Positions 53,628 to 64,000 of a stretch of DNA of 64,000 nucleotides are shown here, piece after piece. Positions within the stretch are counted from its first letter, which is position 1; every line of letters starts with the position of its first letter. Below the pieces are notes generated by a model. The model was not told the origin of the DNA, did no database searches, and worked only from the letters and a program-made list of their open reading frames with translations. Origin of the DNA: Latrodectus hesperus (taxonomy: Eukaryota; Arthropoda; Arachnida; Araneae; Theridiidae); assembly GCA_037975125.1 (NCBI GenBank), contig CM075852.1, positions 7,895,258 to 7,959,257 on the forward strand, in the 5' to 3' direction. Position numbers and translations under genes: made by a program.

Positions 53628-55420
53628 TTCCGTCTTTAAGAGACAATGAAACAGGATATGTAAATGAACTGCATGTATACTAACAAGACTCTGACTTTCT
53701 TTACCACGAATACAAGCCAGGTTAAAATGTAGTTCTACACATTATCATCGAATTTATCATGTACTTCATGGTGTGAATCAGACAGCAAATCTGAAATATC
53801 TCTGTTGGTGTTTGTTAGATGAATATGCATTCGTCTTCTGAAATAACAGACCAAATTTTCTATTCCACTTCCTGTAGAGTTTAGTTTGGGTAGTTTTGGT
53901 ACCACTGTCGTCACTTCATACCATTCTGTACAAACATTAATGATTTTTGGATGGTTATTCTGCCAAGAATGCTAACAACATGTAAATTCAGTTGTACAAT
54001 TTTAATAAATAGGGGATTTTAAAGGTAGACATTCTTCTGGTAGGCTGACAACATAAGTGACTGATGATCCCTCGAAACAGATTTTCACGCTTATTGAGTG
54101 GCCATATAAGAGACCTCATTTTTTAAACTGGGTAAATAAAACGATACGCGGAGTGCCGTTGGAGAACAGCTGACATGGCTTCCACTAATCATATTTTGGT
54201 GTGTTTAAATTTTAGCAAAGACGCAGTCCTTCTAAAATCTCATCTTTTTTAGACATTTTGGATATTTTTAGATTCATGGGAATTGTCTGATTCTGCTAGA
54301 TAGCCCCGAGATAAACAACAATATAGTCTTAGATTTTGGTGTTTTGGAATGACTATCTTCTTCAACTCTTGTCTATCCCAGTCTGTACATAGTTATGATC
54401 TTTCATATCATGCAATTTTTTTTCCTTTTCATAATTAAGTGTTCACACTATTTATAAAATTACTTCCAATGTATATAATGTATTTAATGCCATAATTACC
54501 CGATACAAATTGTAAATTGTCTTTTCATTGATTGTAAATTGTTTCTTCATCGATTGTTATATGTATCATCATGTTAAATTTTATCTTTTAACTCAGAGAA
54601 AATATTTAATGCTATTACCTGATGTTCAACAACCCCTTAAAATATATTGTAACTTCTTGCTACAATTTGTAAACACAATTTGATTACCTTTATAAATGCC
54701 ACGATGGTGGCGCCCTCAGGGACTTGGTAGGGGTGTGGAGCACACTAGGTGTAGGGGCACCTGTTAACCTTAAGGTACAGTCCTGGGTCTACCCACACAG
54801 TTATGTATGTATGTCTATCCCAGTCATTTCATTGTGATTTTCGCTCTCTATTGTGCTTGATTGAGAGTTCCTCAATTTCGTGTAAGTGGTTGTTACCTTT
54901 CTCTTGACTAGATAGGAAAGCTCCAATTAGATGCCTCTTTGCATTTCGTCCCTTTGCTGAGAGCACAATTTTCTCAAACAATTGCACGTTTCCAAACACT
55001 CTATTGTTATCTTCCTTTTCACCGCCATTAGCCATTGATAGACAGATTAATGTGACGCATGGTGGACGCAAGTCAGTTTAATTCGAAATGTTACCAAAGT
55101 ATTTTCTTTAAAAGAATGCAGGTATGAAGCGTAAAAATTCATGTTTGATCTTTGAAGTTGAAAAGAAAATTGCAGATTTAAAATAACACAATAAATTGTT
55201 TTTTAAATTAATTTCCTGCTTCAGAATTTATTTCAGTTCATTGATTGGAATAACTTGGGAACAATTATGCACAATTTATTCATCAAAATTCATGGAATTC
55301 GTAATCGTAAAATCGATCTTCTGGGTATGAGTGTGAATTATTTTAAAATAATTTATTTAAAAAAAACTGAATTAATTTTTTGTAATTTTAAAAGTCTATT
55401 ACAATATAACAAAACGTCCC
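53628..55420. other. Non-coding stretch, possibly old repeat sequence
   Basis: 53628-54380 is less AT-rich and looks like worn repeat or coding relics without an open frame. 54690-54790 holds a GC-rich patch (GGTGGCGCCCTCAGGGACTT) that may be a piece of an unrecognised SINE. No gene is supported; the 80-codon minus-strand frame at 54829-55071 is unrecognised. Confidence 0.35.
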
Positions 55421-55426
55421 ACTTTG

Positions 55427-55735
55427 AGCCGACCGATGGCGGAGTGATTAGCACTCATTACTCCTGAGCTGTGGGTCCCTGGTTCGAATCACGGTTTGGG
55501 CATGGATGTTACTTTCTTTTTCTGTTCCTTCTGTGTTTCTCTGTCCTTTCTTCTGTGATGATATATAAATGTGGCCCACCCTATAAATGGGTTCGTGGTG
55601 GTATGGCACGGGCAACGCTACTCGCCTCCGTGACTTAGTTCACAGGTGCCCGCTGGGTAACGATAAATGAGTAGCTGTTTCTGGCCTTGTTGTTGCAAAG
55701 GGTTCGACGCCCAAGTGCCCGCCGTTGGAAAATTT
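55427..55735 (+). mobile_element. tRNA-derived SINE related to family A
   Basis: The plus-strand head GCGGAGTGATTAGCACTCAT has an A-box form and CTGGTTCGAATCACGG a B box. It is followed by GGGCATGGATGTTACTTTCT, which matches the start of the family A body. The rest (GCCCACCCTATAAATGGGTT, then CTCGCCTCCGTGACTTAG) differs, so this is a related or composite family. The acceptor-stem halves do not pair well, so it is not a functional tRNA gene. No duplication was found and the right end is uncertain. Confidence 0.65.
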
Positions 55736-57705
55736 TTTGTTTTTGATTTTCTGTATTTTTTAGATAGAAATAGATCATCAGATAAAAATCGAAAGTAAAA
55801 AGACTACTTATTTTTGTCTTAGTTTGATTTTTGAATCATTTATGGTTTATCACATTTTTGGTGGCATATTATATAAGTATATATTAATAACAGTAATTTT
55901 TTAATGTATTAAATGAGGGTTTGAAAAATTATTTACTTATTACTTTATTAAGTCATCTGAGCAAATTATATAACATTTTTTGAGCACTGAATTTGTAATA
56001 CATACCCATAAAGTATACTTTTATGAGTGATTGTATAAATGTTTATTTCATGGTATAAGTTATTGGTATCGTGAATATATTTGCATTTGCAATACATTTG
56101 CATTTGTGAAATGAGATATTTGTGACACTCTGTGAATAGTAATGAAATTTAGAGATCCTGACAAAGAAGGGTGCATTTAATTATCTGTAGACCCATACAA
56201 GGATGTGAGAATTAAATATGCTAAATAAAGGATAAGCTAATTATTTTTCATACATAAGATAAGAATTAGTATTAAATATTTAAAAAAGTGTGTGTATAAG
56301 AATTTGTTTTTCTATAGCTTTTTCAAGATAATTATTTTTGAAAAGGAAAAATGTAAGTTAATAAATTATTCTTTTAAAAAATAAAATAAATAAATAAAAT
56401 AAATAAAATTAAAAAATAAAATAAAATAAATAAATAAAAACAGTATTTTCAAATGCTATAATTGTGATTTTAAAACAGTGGAAAAACATGAATATATCAA
56501 TTTGTTAATCATGTAAAATATTTTGCAATTATAATTGAAATTTTTTACTTCATGTTAAAATAATGGTAATCAAATTTTTGCTATAAGCAAAAATATGTTA
56601 ATTTTCATTACTGTGAAAAGGTGATTTTTTTGAAATTATTTATAAATTAAAGTAAAATTGTAGCCTAAAGCCATATTTTTTAAAACTCATTTAAATATCA
56701 TACTTTAATCAAATAAGATTATGAATTATTTAATATAATGTAAGGAAATATAATTTAATTATATTAATTCTCATTAAATTTGATAATAAAAATGCTTAAC
56801 AAATATCGTTTTTTTACAATAAAAACTGCAATACAGAATATATTTAGTTTCCAAAGAAAAATTCAAAAGTTATAATTTTTCTCGTATATGTTAACTATCA
56901 TTATTTTATAATATATTTGTCTATTTAAAATATTATTTCAATTAAATTTGGTCAAATATATTGCATTGCAAAGTACTGCATTCGACAAGGCGTTAAATAT
57001 GGTTAATATTGCTGTGCTTATTTCATTTCAAAATGCTGTTTCAAGGTCCTAAAATATAATTATTTTACAAAATTAATCACCACATTAATTTAAGAAAACA
57101 ACTAATAATTAAATTGCACTAAAGCAATCATTCCTAAAAAAATCTGAATTTAATTTAAAAAAATGATAAATTGAGAATATTTACGTGTATGGAAAGTATT
57201 TGAAAACAACGATATTAACTTTAATAATTATATATTTATATGATTTGTAACGAAAGAAAATATCACCTACTGAATGTTCTGCTAAAAGTTTTGCTTCAAA
57301 CGTATCGAAATAATTAATATTGCATATGCAAGAATTTTGAAATCAATTTTCTTCATAAAAAGAAAATGATTAAATACATTAAAATGAATCATAATCAGCA
57401 AAAAATCATGTGATTTTAGTTTTTACAAGGATGTCCAAATATTTCTTACCTGTAAGGAATATGCAGTATGTGATGTTAATGCAATATGCAATGTAATAAT
57501 CTCCATATAAAGTGAGAATAAATTTTAATTGAAACAGCATTCATGGTTAATACAAATCCATTTTTTATGTTACAACATAATGCGAAGATACAATCTATCA
57601 ATTTGTTGTACACCCTCCTGATGGGATAGAAACAATTATTAAGAATGTTGTACGTTTGGTTATCTCTCAATGATGGATTTTTGCGCACGCGAATTAATTA
57701 GACCT
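55736..57705. other. AT-rich non-coding stretch
   Basis: No gene is recognised. A (TAAA)n-type simple repeat lies at about 56374-56440. Confidence 0.55.
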
Positions 57706-57948
57706 ATGATTTAAAGTACGACTTGGAAACGGCTTGAGGACTTTGATTTTTGGAACATGGAATGTGAGATCACTGTACTACAGTAAAGGACTTCAATCTC
57801 TCATAGAAGAATTTGACAAAAAAGTGAAAATACATGGCGAAGAAGAACTAATTCTGAGCTCTATAAACTACATAAAGAACCAGATATTCTTAAATTTATC
57901 TCAATACAGAGATTAAAATGGGCAGGACATTTGAGCCAGATGAACGAC

Positions 57949-58773
57949 TTCTTCTTCTTCTTCTTAAAAATTGAGTTTGTATGTCATTGGGCACCTCTGC
58001 TTTTATCAGCATTTTGTACCGTTAACTCCAAACCCAATGTTTCCTAGTTCCAATTGCTCGGGTCACCCACTTTACTAATAAAGTCCGATAACCCTTTAAT
58101 GGAGTCTAGGTGTAACTCTCTAGTATGGATGAAGCCTAAAGAAGTTAATTTAGGGAGGGCAAGAGCCTCACATTCGTAAATGACATGCTCTGCCGTTTCC
58201 TCTTGCATATGACATTTCCAGCAGATAAGGTCTTGCTGAAATAGTCCCATCTGGTCAGAAAGTCAGTCATGCTAGGAATAGCTTCCTGACTTTCACCAGA
58301 AGAAGATGGTTTAGAGGTCATTTCTACCTCAAGTGAAGGATTCATTGCTGCCCCTTTACAAGATTACCTCTGAGTTTTCTTGTATTTTCAGCAAGGTCTA
58401 CTTTAGAGGCTTCACCTGCAAATGCAGAAAGGTTTGTTACTTCTTGTGTCTTTTCAGCCACAAGATAACAAGTAAAAAAGCTCAGGTAATATAAGTCCAC
58501 CCAGCATTGCCTGAGTTACTGGGCAAGGCAAATTACTCTAGAAGTTCGCCAAGCAACTAGAGGCTCCGTTAAGACACCAATACCGCGGTGCCAATTAGCC
58601 CTAGGCACGGATCGCATAACACCAGGGTTTACGGGAGCTGGTTCGCGGCCTCTGATTCTATATTCAAGGCTATCCTGTCATTCCTACAGGACATTCGGCT
58701 ATCCACCACCTGCCGACGCGCCTGGTGGCTGTGCTCAAGCCCCAGGAAGGTACACGTACCCCCTGGTTCCAGG
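57949..58773 (-). mobile_element. Half-LINE: 5' end fused to 3' end, copy 4
   Basis: An 825-bp minus-strand element inserted in the LINE above, with a perfect 12-bp duplication CAGATGAACGAC (57937-57948 and 58774-58785). Its 5' end (CCTGGAACCAGGGGGTACGT) is complete by this criterion. It contains the same leader, ORF1 start (MNPSLEVEMTSKPSSSGESQ) and internal join (about 58248-58252) as copy 3, then the C-terminal module and a (AAG)n tail. Since the join is identical and the duplications differ, the deleted form itself was probably copied. The host LINE supplies age order: it was there first. Confidence 0.93.
58044..58250 (-). pseudogene. LINE C-terminal module in copy 4
   Basis: The frame reads MGLFQQDLICWKCHMQEETA, then EHVIYECEALALPKL and ends DPSNWN. 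The C-x2-C-x4-ET-x2-H-x4-C pattern is kept. It is open but lacks all enzyme domains and lies downstream of, and in a different frame from, the ORF1 start. Confidence 0.75.
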
Positions 58774-59006
58774 CAGATGAACGACAATCGGGTGACGAAA
58801 AAAAATTTTTTTCTTGGCTCGCCCCATTGGCACCAGAAGAAGAGGACGACCGAAACTCCGATGGCGTGACTGCCTTGAAAACGACCTAAAAACACTAACA
58901 GTGACAAACTGGTTGACCTTATCCAAAAATAGGGGGTCCTGGTATGCACTTCTGAGGAAGGCAAAGGCCAATGAAGAAGAAGAAGAAGATGATGATGATT
59001 TAAAGT

Positions 59007-61774
59007 GGATTCCGAACCGCTGCAGACTTCCAAACTCAATGTAGGATTCGAACCCACAAATCGCTGAACTGAAGTAAATTTGTAAGTTCCAATCTAGGTA
59101 TAATACGATATTTACTGGAAATTATTAATGTTTGCTTTCATTAAATCCTCGAAAATAATGTATTGCTTGAATATTTTATGGTCATAAAATGGACAAATAT
59201 GTGGTATCTAATGGAATAAGGGATGAGGAATGGAGAAGTACTTTATTTCCCTGAAAATGAAGTGTTGCATTAATGGAAATTAAGCAACTTCTGCATTAGG
59301 AACCGAATTGTTTTATTATTAATAAAACTAAGTCATTGCAAGTTGTATTTAGTTTATCCAGAAAATCACTCGTAATTATGAAGCACTTGTTGATAAATAT
59401 TCCCAAGCAATGAGGAAATCACTTAAATAACAACATTAAATATATTGTAATAATTACGTTAATTTATTATTATTTATGTATAGATTCGAAATATGTTAAA
59501 TTAATAAATTAAACATTTAATTTTAACACTAAATTTATAATTATAATCACTGTGATAACATTTTGTATCAATTTTATTTCGGTTGTTCCCTCATCATTTC
59601 TTAAACCATGGACTTGACAGCATGCCGATCCGTGAAATGGATGGTAAATGGTGCAGAGTAACTGTTGAAGAAACTTATCAAATAATTCGTTGATAAAAAT
59701 TACCATAAAAGATTGATATCGATTTGTTTGTTATTTCAAAAATTCAAAGTTGGACTGATCTTTTAAAAGCTTTTGAAGTATTTTATATTGTATTTCTTAT
59801 TAAATTTAAAATAAAGCAAGATGAATTAGTATCTTTAAAGCATCAATGGAAAATAGCATTAAGTTTATGTGTATCAAATGGCACTAGTAGCAAATCATTG
59901 TTCAATGGAAGAAAAAAAAATGCGATTATATAAAAATTAGATTACATATGTATGCAATTTACTTTATATATTTTTGCAATTTACAATTTAAATAAAATTA
60001 AGTAAATGAAATCTATTAGAATAATTTTCCAGGTGTCCATCTCTGAAATTAGTAGCCTAAAGCAAACACCTTGTAATTTAAAACCACTTTTACATAAAGA
60101 GCTCAACACCGTGGTTGGTACCCACTTTTCTAGGCCATCTCACATTCTCAGAAGGACATTGAAATCCATAAATGTTTTAAAATGCATCCGATGGCCTCCA
60201 AGTAATTTAGGTACAGAAGTTTGTCATCAAATTTTGAGCTAAAATATTCCTAAATATATTTTTACTTGCTCCGATTCGGGCAAATAGAAAAATTTACATG
60301 TGACTATTTCTAGAATTTAAAATTTTTAAAATTTTTTTATCAGTACATTAATCACGCAATTGTAAAGCATAATTGTGGTTTACAATTTTATTCCTTGATT
60401 TCATAATTTTATTAAATATATCATTAAAATACAATAATTTTATAATAAAAGAAATACACGTTTTATTATTTTATGTTTTTCCGCTTATTTTTTCTTGAAG
60501 GTATTTTACGAGAGAAATGACTCCAGAGAAATCAATACAAAAAAGGTCATCAGCAAAAATAAGTTTTCTCAGAAAAACAATGAAAGCAGATTCTCATTAC
60601 ATGCAAGTGTTTGTCCTTATTCCATCGAATGTGAGTTGTAAAAAAATCGCTTACCATTTGATAGGTGAAGATGAAGTACTTATCTTATTCCCATTTTCCT
60701 TTCCTTCTAAAAATGTATAAATTTAATTGTTGATGATATTAGTAAAATTGTGAAAAAGTTTCCTACATATAGTAGCAAAATTAATGCCATTTTCAACATT
60801 TTGGTATTCATATTATTTTACTGAAAATTGTACCTAATTCATGGAGTGAGAGATAATAATAATGCAAGCCCAACATATAAAATTTAATGTATAATAACTT
60901 TCCAAAATTGAGTCATAACAGTTAAAAATTTTTTTAAAAAATTTATAAGTAGCCCCTAAAAAAATTAATAAACGCTCTATTTCGGTAGATAAATTTTTTT
61001 TATTTTCCTATTACTTTATTTGATGTTTTATGAGTATTTTAATGTGTTTTCTTTCACAGTACACTGATTCAGCAAATTTATACCATTTAAAAAGCTATGT
61101 CACATTGTTGAAAGTAAAGAAAGGAATTCTTCATATTTTTTTGTATTTTCACGATGGTTACTTAAACTTTATTTTTTTTAAAAAAAGAGCTTAAATATGT
61201 ATTCCTGTAAAGAAATATACGTTTGTTTTGTAATATTCTTGTAATAAGCATAAATTATCCTTATCTTTTCCCACGCAGTGTTTTCTGTTTAGGTTGTGCT
61301 GCAGTATTTAATTACGCTTTTTACTTAATTTTATTGAAATACCAGTTGAATGTTGTCTTTTAACTGCTCTGTTTTTAAATAAATAATTTTGCACCGCGTT
61401 TAATGAATTTAGAGTAAGTAAGCATGCAGTAAGTTAGTTTACACTTGACTTATATTGTAGGTTTACTTAGATTAGAATTTATCAAAGGAAAAACGTGTAA
61501 CTAAACTTCAGGAATTTTGCTTAGCCAGAATTGAAAAGACAAGCATTAAATTAATGCGATAAAAACATTTATTAGATATTTTTTTTTTTGCATAAGACAT
61601 ACCGAAATAAACAAAAACACAATGAATTTAAAAAAAATCACTTTTGACTGAATCTTCCTTTTAGAAATAGAAGGATAAAATTTTACATTTTAACGCATAA
61701 AAATATGCAAATTGTAAAACAATTTTTCAAAACTATATTTTGCATCACAAAATTAAGTTTAAATTAGCTAAAAA
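59007..61774. other. AT-rich non-coding stretch
   Basis: No gene is recognised. At 59040-59062 an isolated B-box-like word (minus strand GTGGGTTCGAATCCTAC) hints at a worn tRNA or SINE scrap. Open frames at 60006-60242 and 60517-60720 are short and without domains. Confidence 0.5.
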
Positions 61775-61776
61775 TA

Positions 61777-62420
61777 CGAGGTTTGTCCGTAAAATACGTA
61801 TAAAAGTCGAATAATAACTTTATTTTACAGTTTGCAGTCACCACCAGATGGCACTACTGTTGTAACCAATCCCATCAATGCTCAGTTCGAGTCAGACCGC
61901 TCTGCGTGTAAATCGGAGTGTGCGGCTGCTTGTTGAAAGTTACGCTTTTTCACCTACCGTCGGCATGAAGCTCTCTTTGAATGAGGAACGCGCATCAACA
62001 TCAGTTTCTTGCAAAGCTGGGCAAGAATGGCCAAAAGGGGGCAGGTGGATCCTTCATCAAGACAATGCACCTGCTCACACGTCACTCATTGTGCGTGAGT
62101 TTTTGGTCCGAAGCTCAATGACCGTGACAGAGCACCCGCCTTATTCACCCGATTTAGCCCCTTGTGACTTCTTGTTCCCGAAATGCAAAATGGTGCTTCG
62201 GGGGTGGCACTTGGGAGATGTGGAAGGCATCCAGGCAGAAACGACACGGCAACTGAACAGCATCACAAATGAAGACGTTCAGCAATGTTATCAACAATGG
62301 AAACAGCGTTGGCAGAAGTGTATTTTGTCTCAACTTTGAAAGAGACCATATTGTAATACCTGAATAAATGTAAACAAAATTATTATTCAACTTTTATACG
62401 TATTTTCCAGACAAACCTCG
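61777..62420 (+). mobile_element. Internally deleted mariner, second subfamily
   Basis: This 644-bp element is flanked by TA (61775-61776 and 62421-62422). Inverted termini begin CGAGGTTTGTC and extend about 44 bp with about four mismatches. The termini and protein differ from the mariners at 4282 and 26340, so this is a separate subfamily. About half of a full mariner is missing from the middle. Confidence 0.92.
61962..62339 (+). pseudogene. Mariner transposase, N-terminus joined to C-terminal half
   Basis: The frame open from 61878 contains MKLSLNEERASTSVSCKAGQ at 61962, probably near the original start, and then jumps near 62025 to WILHQDNAPAHTSL (second catalytic Asp), HPPYSPDLAPCDFLFPK (third Asp) and the end QQWKQRWQKCILSQL. 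The helix-turn-helix region and first Asp box are lost. The frame is otherwise open to its stop at 62339, ten or so residues short of the usual YFE end, so a one-base change near the C-terminus is likely. Confidence 0.82.
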
Positions 62421-62422
62421 TA

Positions 62423-63028
62423 GATCGAGTAAGGTGTGCAATGCTAGAAAATTCTCTTTAAATAAGTTATGCAACATTAAAGTCGGGATTTTACATAGTG
62501 TTCTGATGCATTTCTTAGAGGTGACATATAGGAAAAGTAGAAAACGAATTCGTTTTAAAAAAAACAAAAACATTTTTCAAAAATCAAAAGAAAAATTGTA
62601 AATATCACAATTTTTTTTAAATGTAGAAAAAGGGGAAGACTCACTCTCTTAGATATTTTAATTTTGCATATAGCTGTAATTCATAAATGATTGTTTTATA
62701 AAAAGAAAATATAAGGAAACACTTCTGTCATGAAGCGAAAAAAGGCGTGTAGCATTACATTAATTAAATTAATTACACACGTTAAAGTAACTTTACATAG
62801 AATTTATATCAGTGTTTATTAGAAATTTTAAATTAATTACTAACTTTGCCATCAAAATCGTTGAAAGAAACTAGTTTTATTTGGAATTAATAAGCGACAG
62901 ATAACCTGTGATATTAGTTGAATTCTGTTCCATGCAGCAGTTCTCAATTCAAACCAGGCCAAAATTTCGGGAAACAAGCAGTATAAAGATATTTACCAAT
63001 ATTTATGTGAACGAATGATCATATTATA
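62423..63028. other. AT-rich non-coding stretch
   Basis: Nothing is recognised. Confidence 0.5.
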
Positions 63029-63030
63029 TA

Positions 63031-64000
63031 CACTACTGGCCATTAAAATTGCTACACCAAGAAGGAATGCAAATAACAGAACGATATTTATTGGACACAT
63101 ACATTATAGTGGAAAGAACAAGTGATTAGATTTACAGGAAATTAGGATGTATAGATCTTGAGAAATCAGTACCCAGAGCAGCCACCTCTGGCTGCAATAA
63201 CAGCATTTATCCGCCTAGGCATGGAGTCAAACAGAGATTGTATGGCATGTACGGGGATCTCAGTCCATGCAGCTTCAACACTATGACACAGTTCATCGAC
63301 AGTAGTGGATGGTGAGTGATGGCGTGCAATCGCTCGGCAACCATTGACCACACGTCCTCAATGGGTGGCAGATCAGGAGAACGTGCTGGCCAGGGTAACA
63401 GTCGAACCTGTTCTGTATCAAGGAAGTTCAGAACAGTACGGGCAACATGCGGTCGTGCATTATCCTGTTGAAACAAAGCATTAGGGAGGCCTCGAAGATA
63501 GGGCAGAGCCACGGGCCTTAACACATCGGAAATGTAACGGTTGCTGTTCAAAGTGCCGGTAATGCGAACAAGGGATGATCGAGACTTGTATCCAATGGCA
63601 CCCCATACCATCACTCCAGCAGATGGGCCAGTATGGCGATGTCCAATGCAAGCTGGCAATGCGCGTTCTCCACGATGCCTCCAAACACGGATGCGGCCAT
63701 CATGGTCCTGTATACAGAACCGAGATTCATCTGTAAAGATGACGTGATGCCATTCCCGCGTCCAGGCTCGTCGCTGATGACACCATTGAAGGCGCTCCTG
63801 TCGGTGACCCAGCGTCAATGGTAGTCGAAGCCATGGTCGCCGTGCAGACAATCCATGCTGCTGCAAACGACGTCGAACTGTTCGAGCAGAAACTTGTTGC
63901 CTTGCAAATGACTCCATTTCTCGACTCAGAGTTCGTGATGTGGCTGTACGATCCCTTGTGACCATGCGGATAAGATGTCTGTCTTCTCTGCTGTTAGTGA
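63031..64000 (-). mobile_element. Tc1-like transposon, copy B, cut by window edge
   Basis: The left end is flanked by TA (63029-63030) and starts CACTACTGGCCATTAAAATT, then GCTACACCA. The element runs off the right edge, where about 260 bp more is expected by comparison with copy A. It is better preserved than copy A. Confidence 0.95.
63166..64000 (-). pseudogene. Tc1 transposase, copy B, one frame break, partial
   Basis: The open frame enters from the window edge (TNSREDRHLIRMVTRDRTAT) and keeps all three catalytic boxes: FTDESRFC (Asp), FQQDNARPHVARTV (Asp) and WPARSPDLPPIEDVW (Glu), so the catalytic core is complete. One base is missing near 63329, where copy A has GCCAATCG and copy B has GCAATCG. 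The C-terminus (ARHHSPSTTVDEL...ARGGCSGY, stop at 63166-63168) is therefore in the next frame. Without that shift the enzyme would be full length from the edge onward. The DNA-binding part lies beyond the window. Confidence 0.9.

Larger units (their letters stand above)
57718..58994 (+). mobile_element. Internally deleted endonuclease-type LINE, interrupted
   Basis: This plus-strand LINE is flanked by ATGATTTAAAGT (57706-57717 and 58995-59006) and ends in a GAA/GAT repeat. Without the nested insertion it is about 440 bp long. It begins with the start of an apurinic-type endonuclease domain (TLIFGTWNVRSLYYSKGLQS) and passes directly to the C-terminal end (ISIQRLKWAGHLSQM, then GRPKLRWRDCLENDL and NRGSWYALLRKAKA). 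The pieces resemble endonuclease-reverse transcriptase LINEs of the RTE/CFDP2-like type. Endonuclease catalytic residues and all of reverse transcriptase are missing. A one-base frame break lies in the A/T run at 58798-58811. Confidence 0.8.

Noticed and set aside
55427..55500. Possible true tRNA gene
   Set aside because: A and B boxes are present, but the acceptor and T stems pair poorly and SINE body sequence follows.
59040..59062. SINE at the B-box-like word
   Set aside because: Only a single B box is visible, without A box or body match.

Overview
The window is strongly AT-rich eukaryotic DNA with no host gene that I can recognise. The mix of mobile elements (Tc1 and mariner DNA transposons, a Ty3/gypsy LTR element, RNase H-bearing LINEs, tRNA-derived SINEs, a Helitron-like element and long TA/CA microsatellites) fits a large arthropod genome. 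The LINE C-terminal modules resemble, from memory, those common in spiders, so an arachnid, perhaps an orb-weaver, is my best guess. That is an inference and was not checked. 

Layout. 1-4280 is AT-rich non-coding DNA with one GC-richer island near 3.5-3.9 kb. 4282-5170 is an internally deleted mariner. 5.7-9.7 kb holds three copies of one RNase H LINE family: two 5'-truncated copies on the minus strand and one plus-strand copy that joins the element's 5' end directly to its 3' end. 9934-17274 is a complete Ty3/gypsy LTR retrotransposon with almost identical 938/936 bp LTRs, a 4-bp CTTA duplication and gag-pro-RT-RNase H-integrase. Its reading frame is broken only by single-base shifts in homopolymer runs, and it has a UUUAAAC slippery heptamer directly at the gag stop. 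17.3-26.3 kb holds decayed repeats: SINEs, a Tc1 relic, LINE and mariner scraps, TA tracts and a Helitron-like element. 26340-27053 is a fold-back mariner with 210-bp inverted arms. 30168-31395 is a dead Tc1 copy. 31.4-39.9 kb is nearly empty. 39987-41805 is a tandem array of seventeen 107-109 bp units. 42-57 kb is AT-rich with SINE and LINE insertions and a few GC-richer islands, one with repeated CRE-like sites. 57718-58994 is a nested pair of internally deleted LINEs, each with its own target-site duplication. 61777-62420 is a third deleted mariner. A second, nearly intact Tc1 runs off the right edge from 63031.

How the parts relate. Most elements here are deletion derivatives that kept their ends and lost their catalytic middles, so they could move only with enzymes supplied elsewhere. 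The two half-LINE copies share the same internal junction but have different target duplications, which suggests that the deleted form itself transposed. One SINE family shares its 3' tail with a LINE family in the same window. The GC-richer islands between repeats look like conserved non-coding sequence in an intron or gene desert, but this cannot be tested from one sequence.
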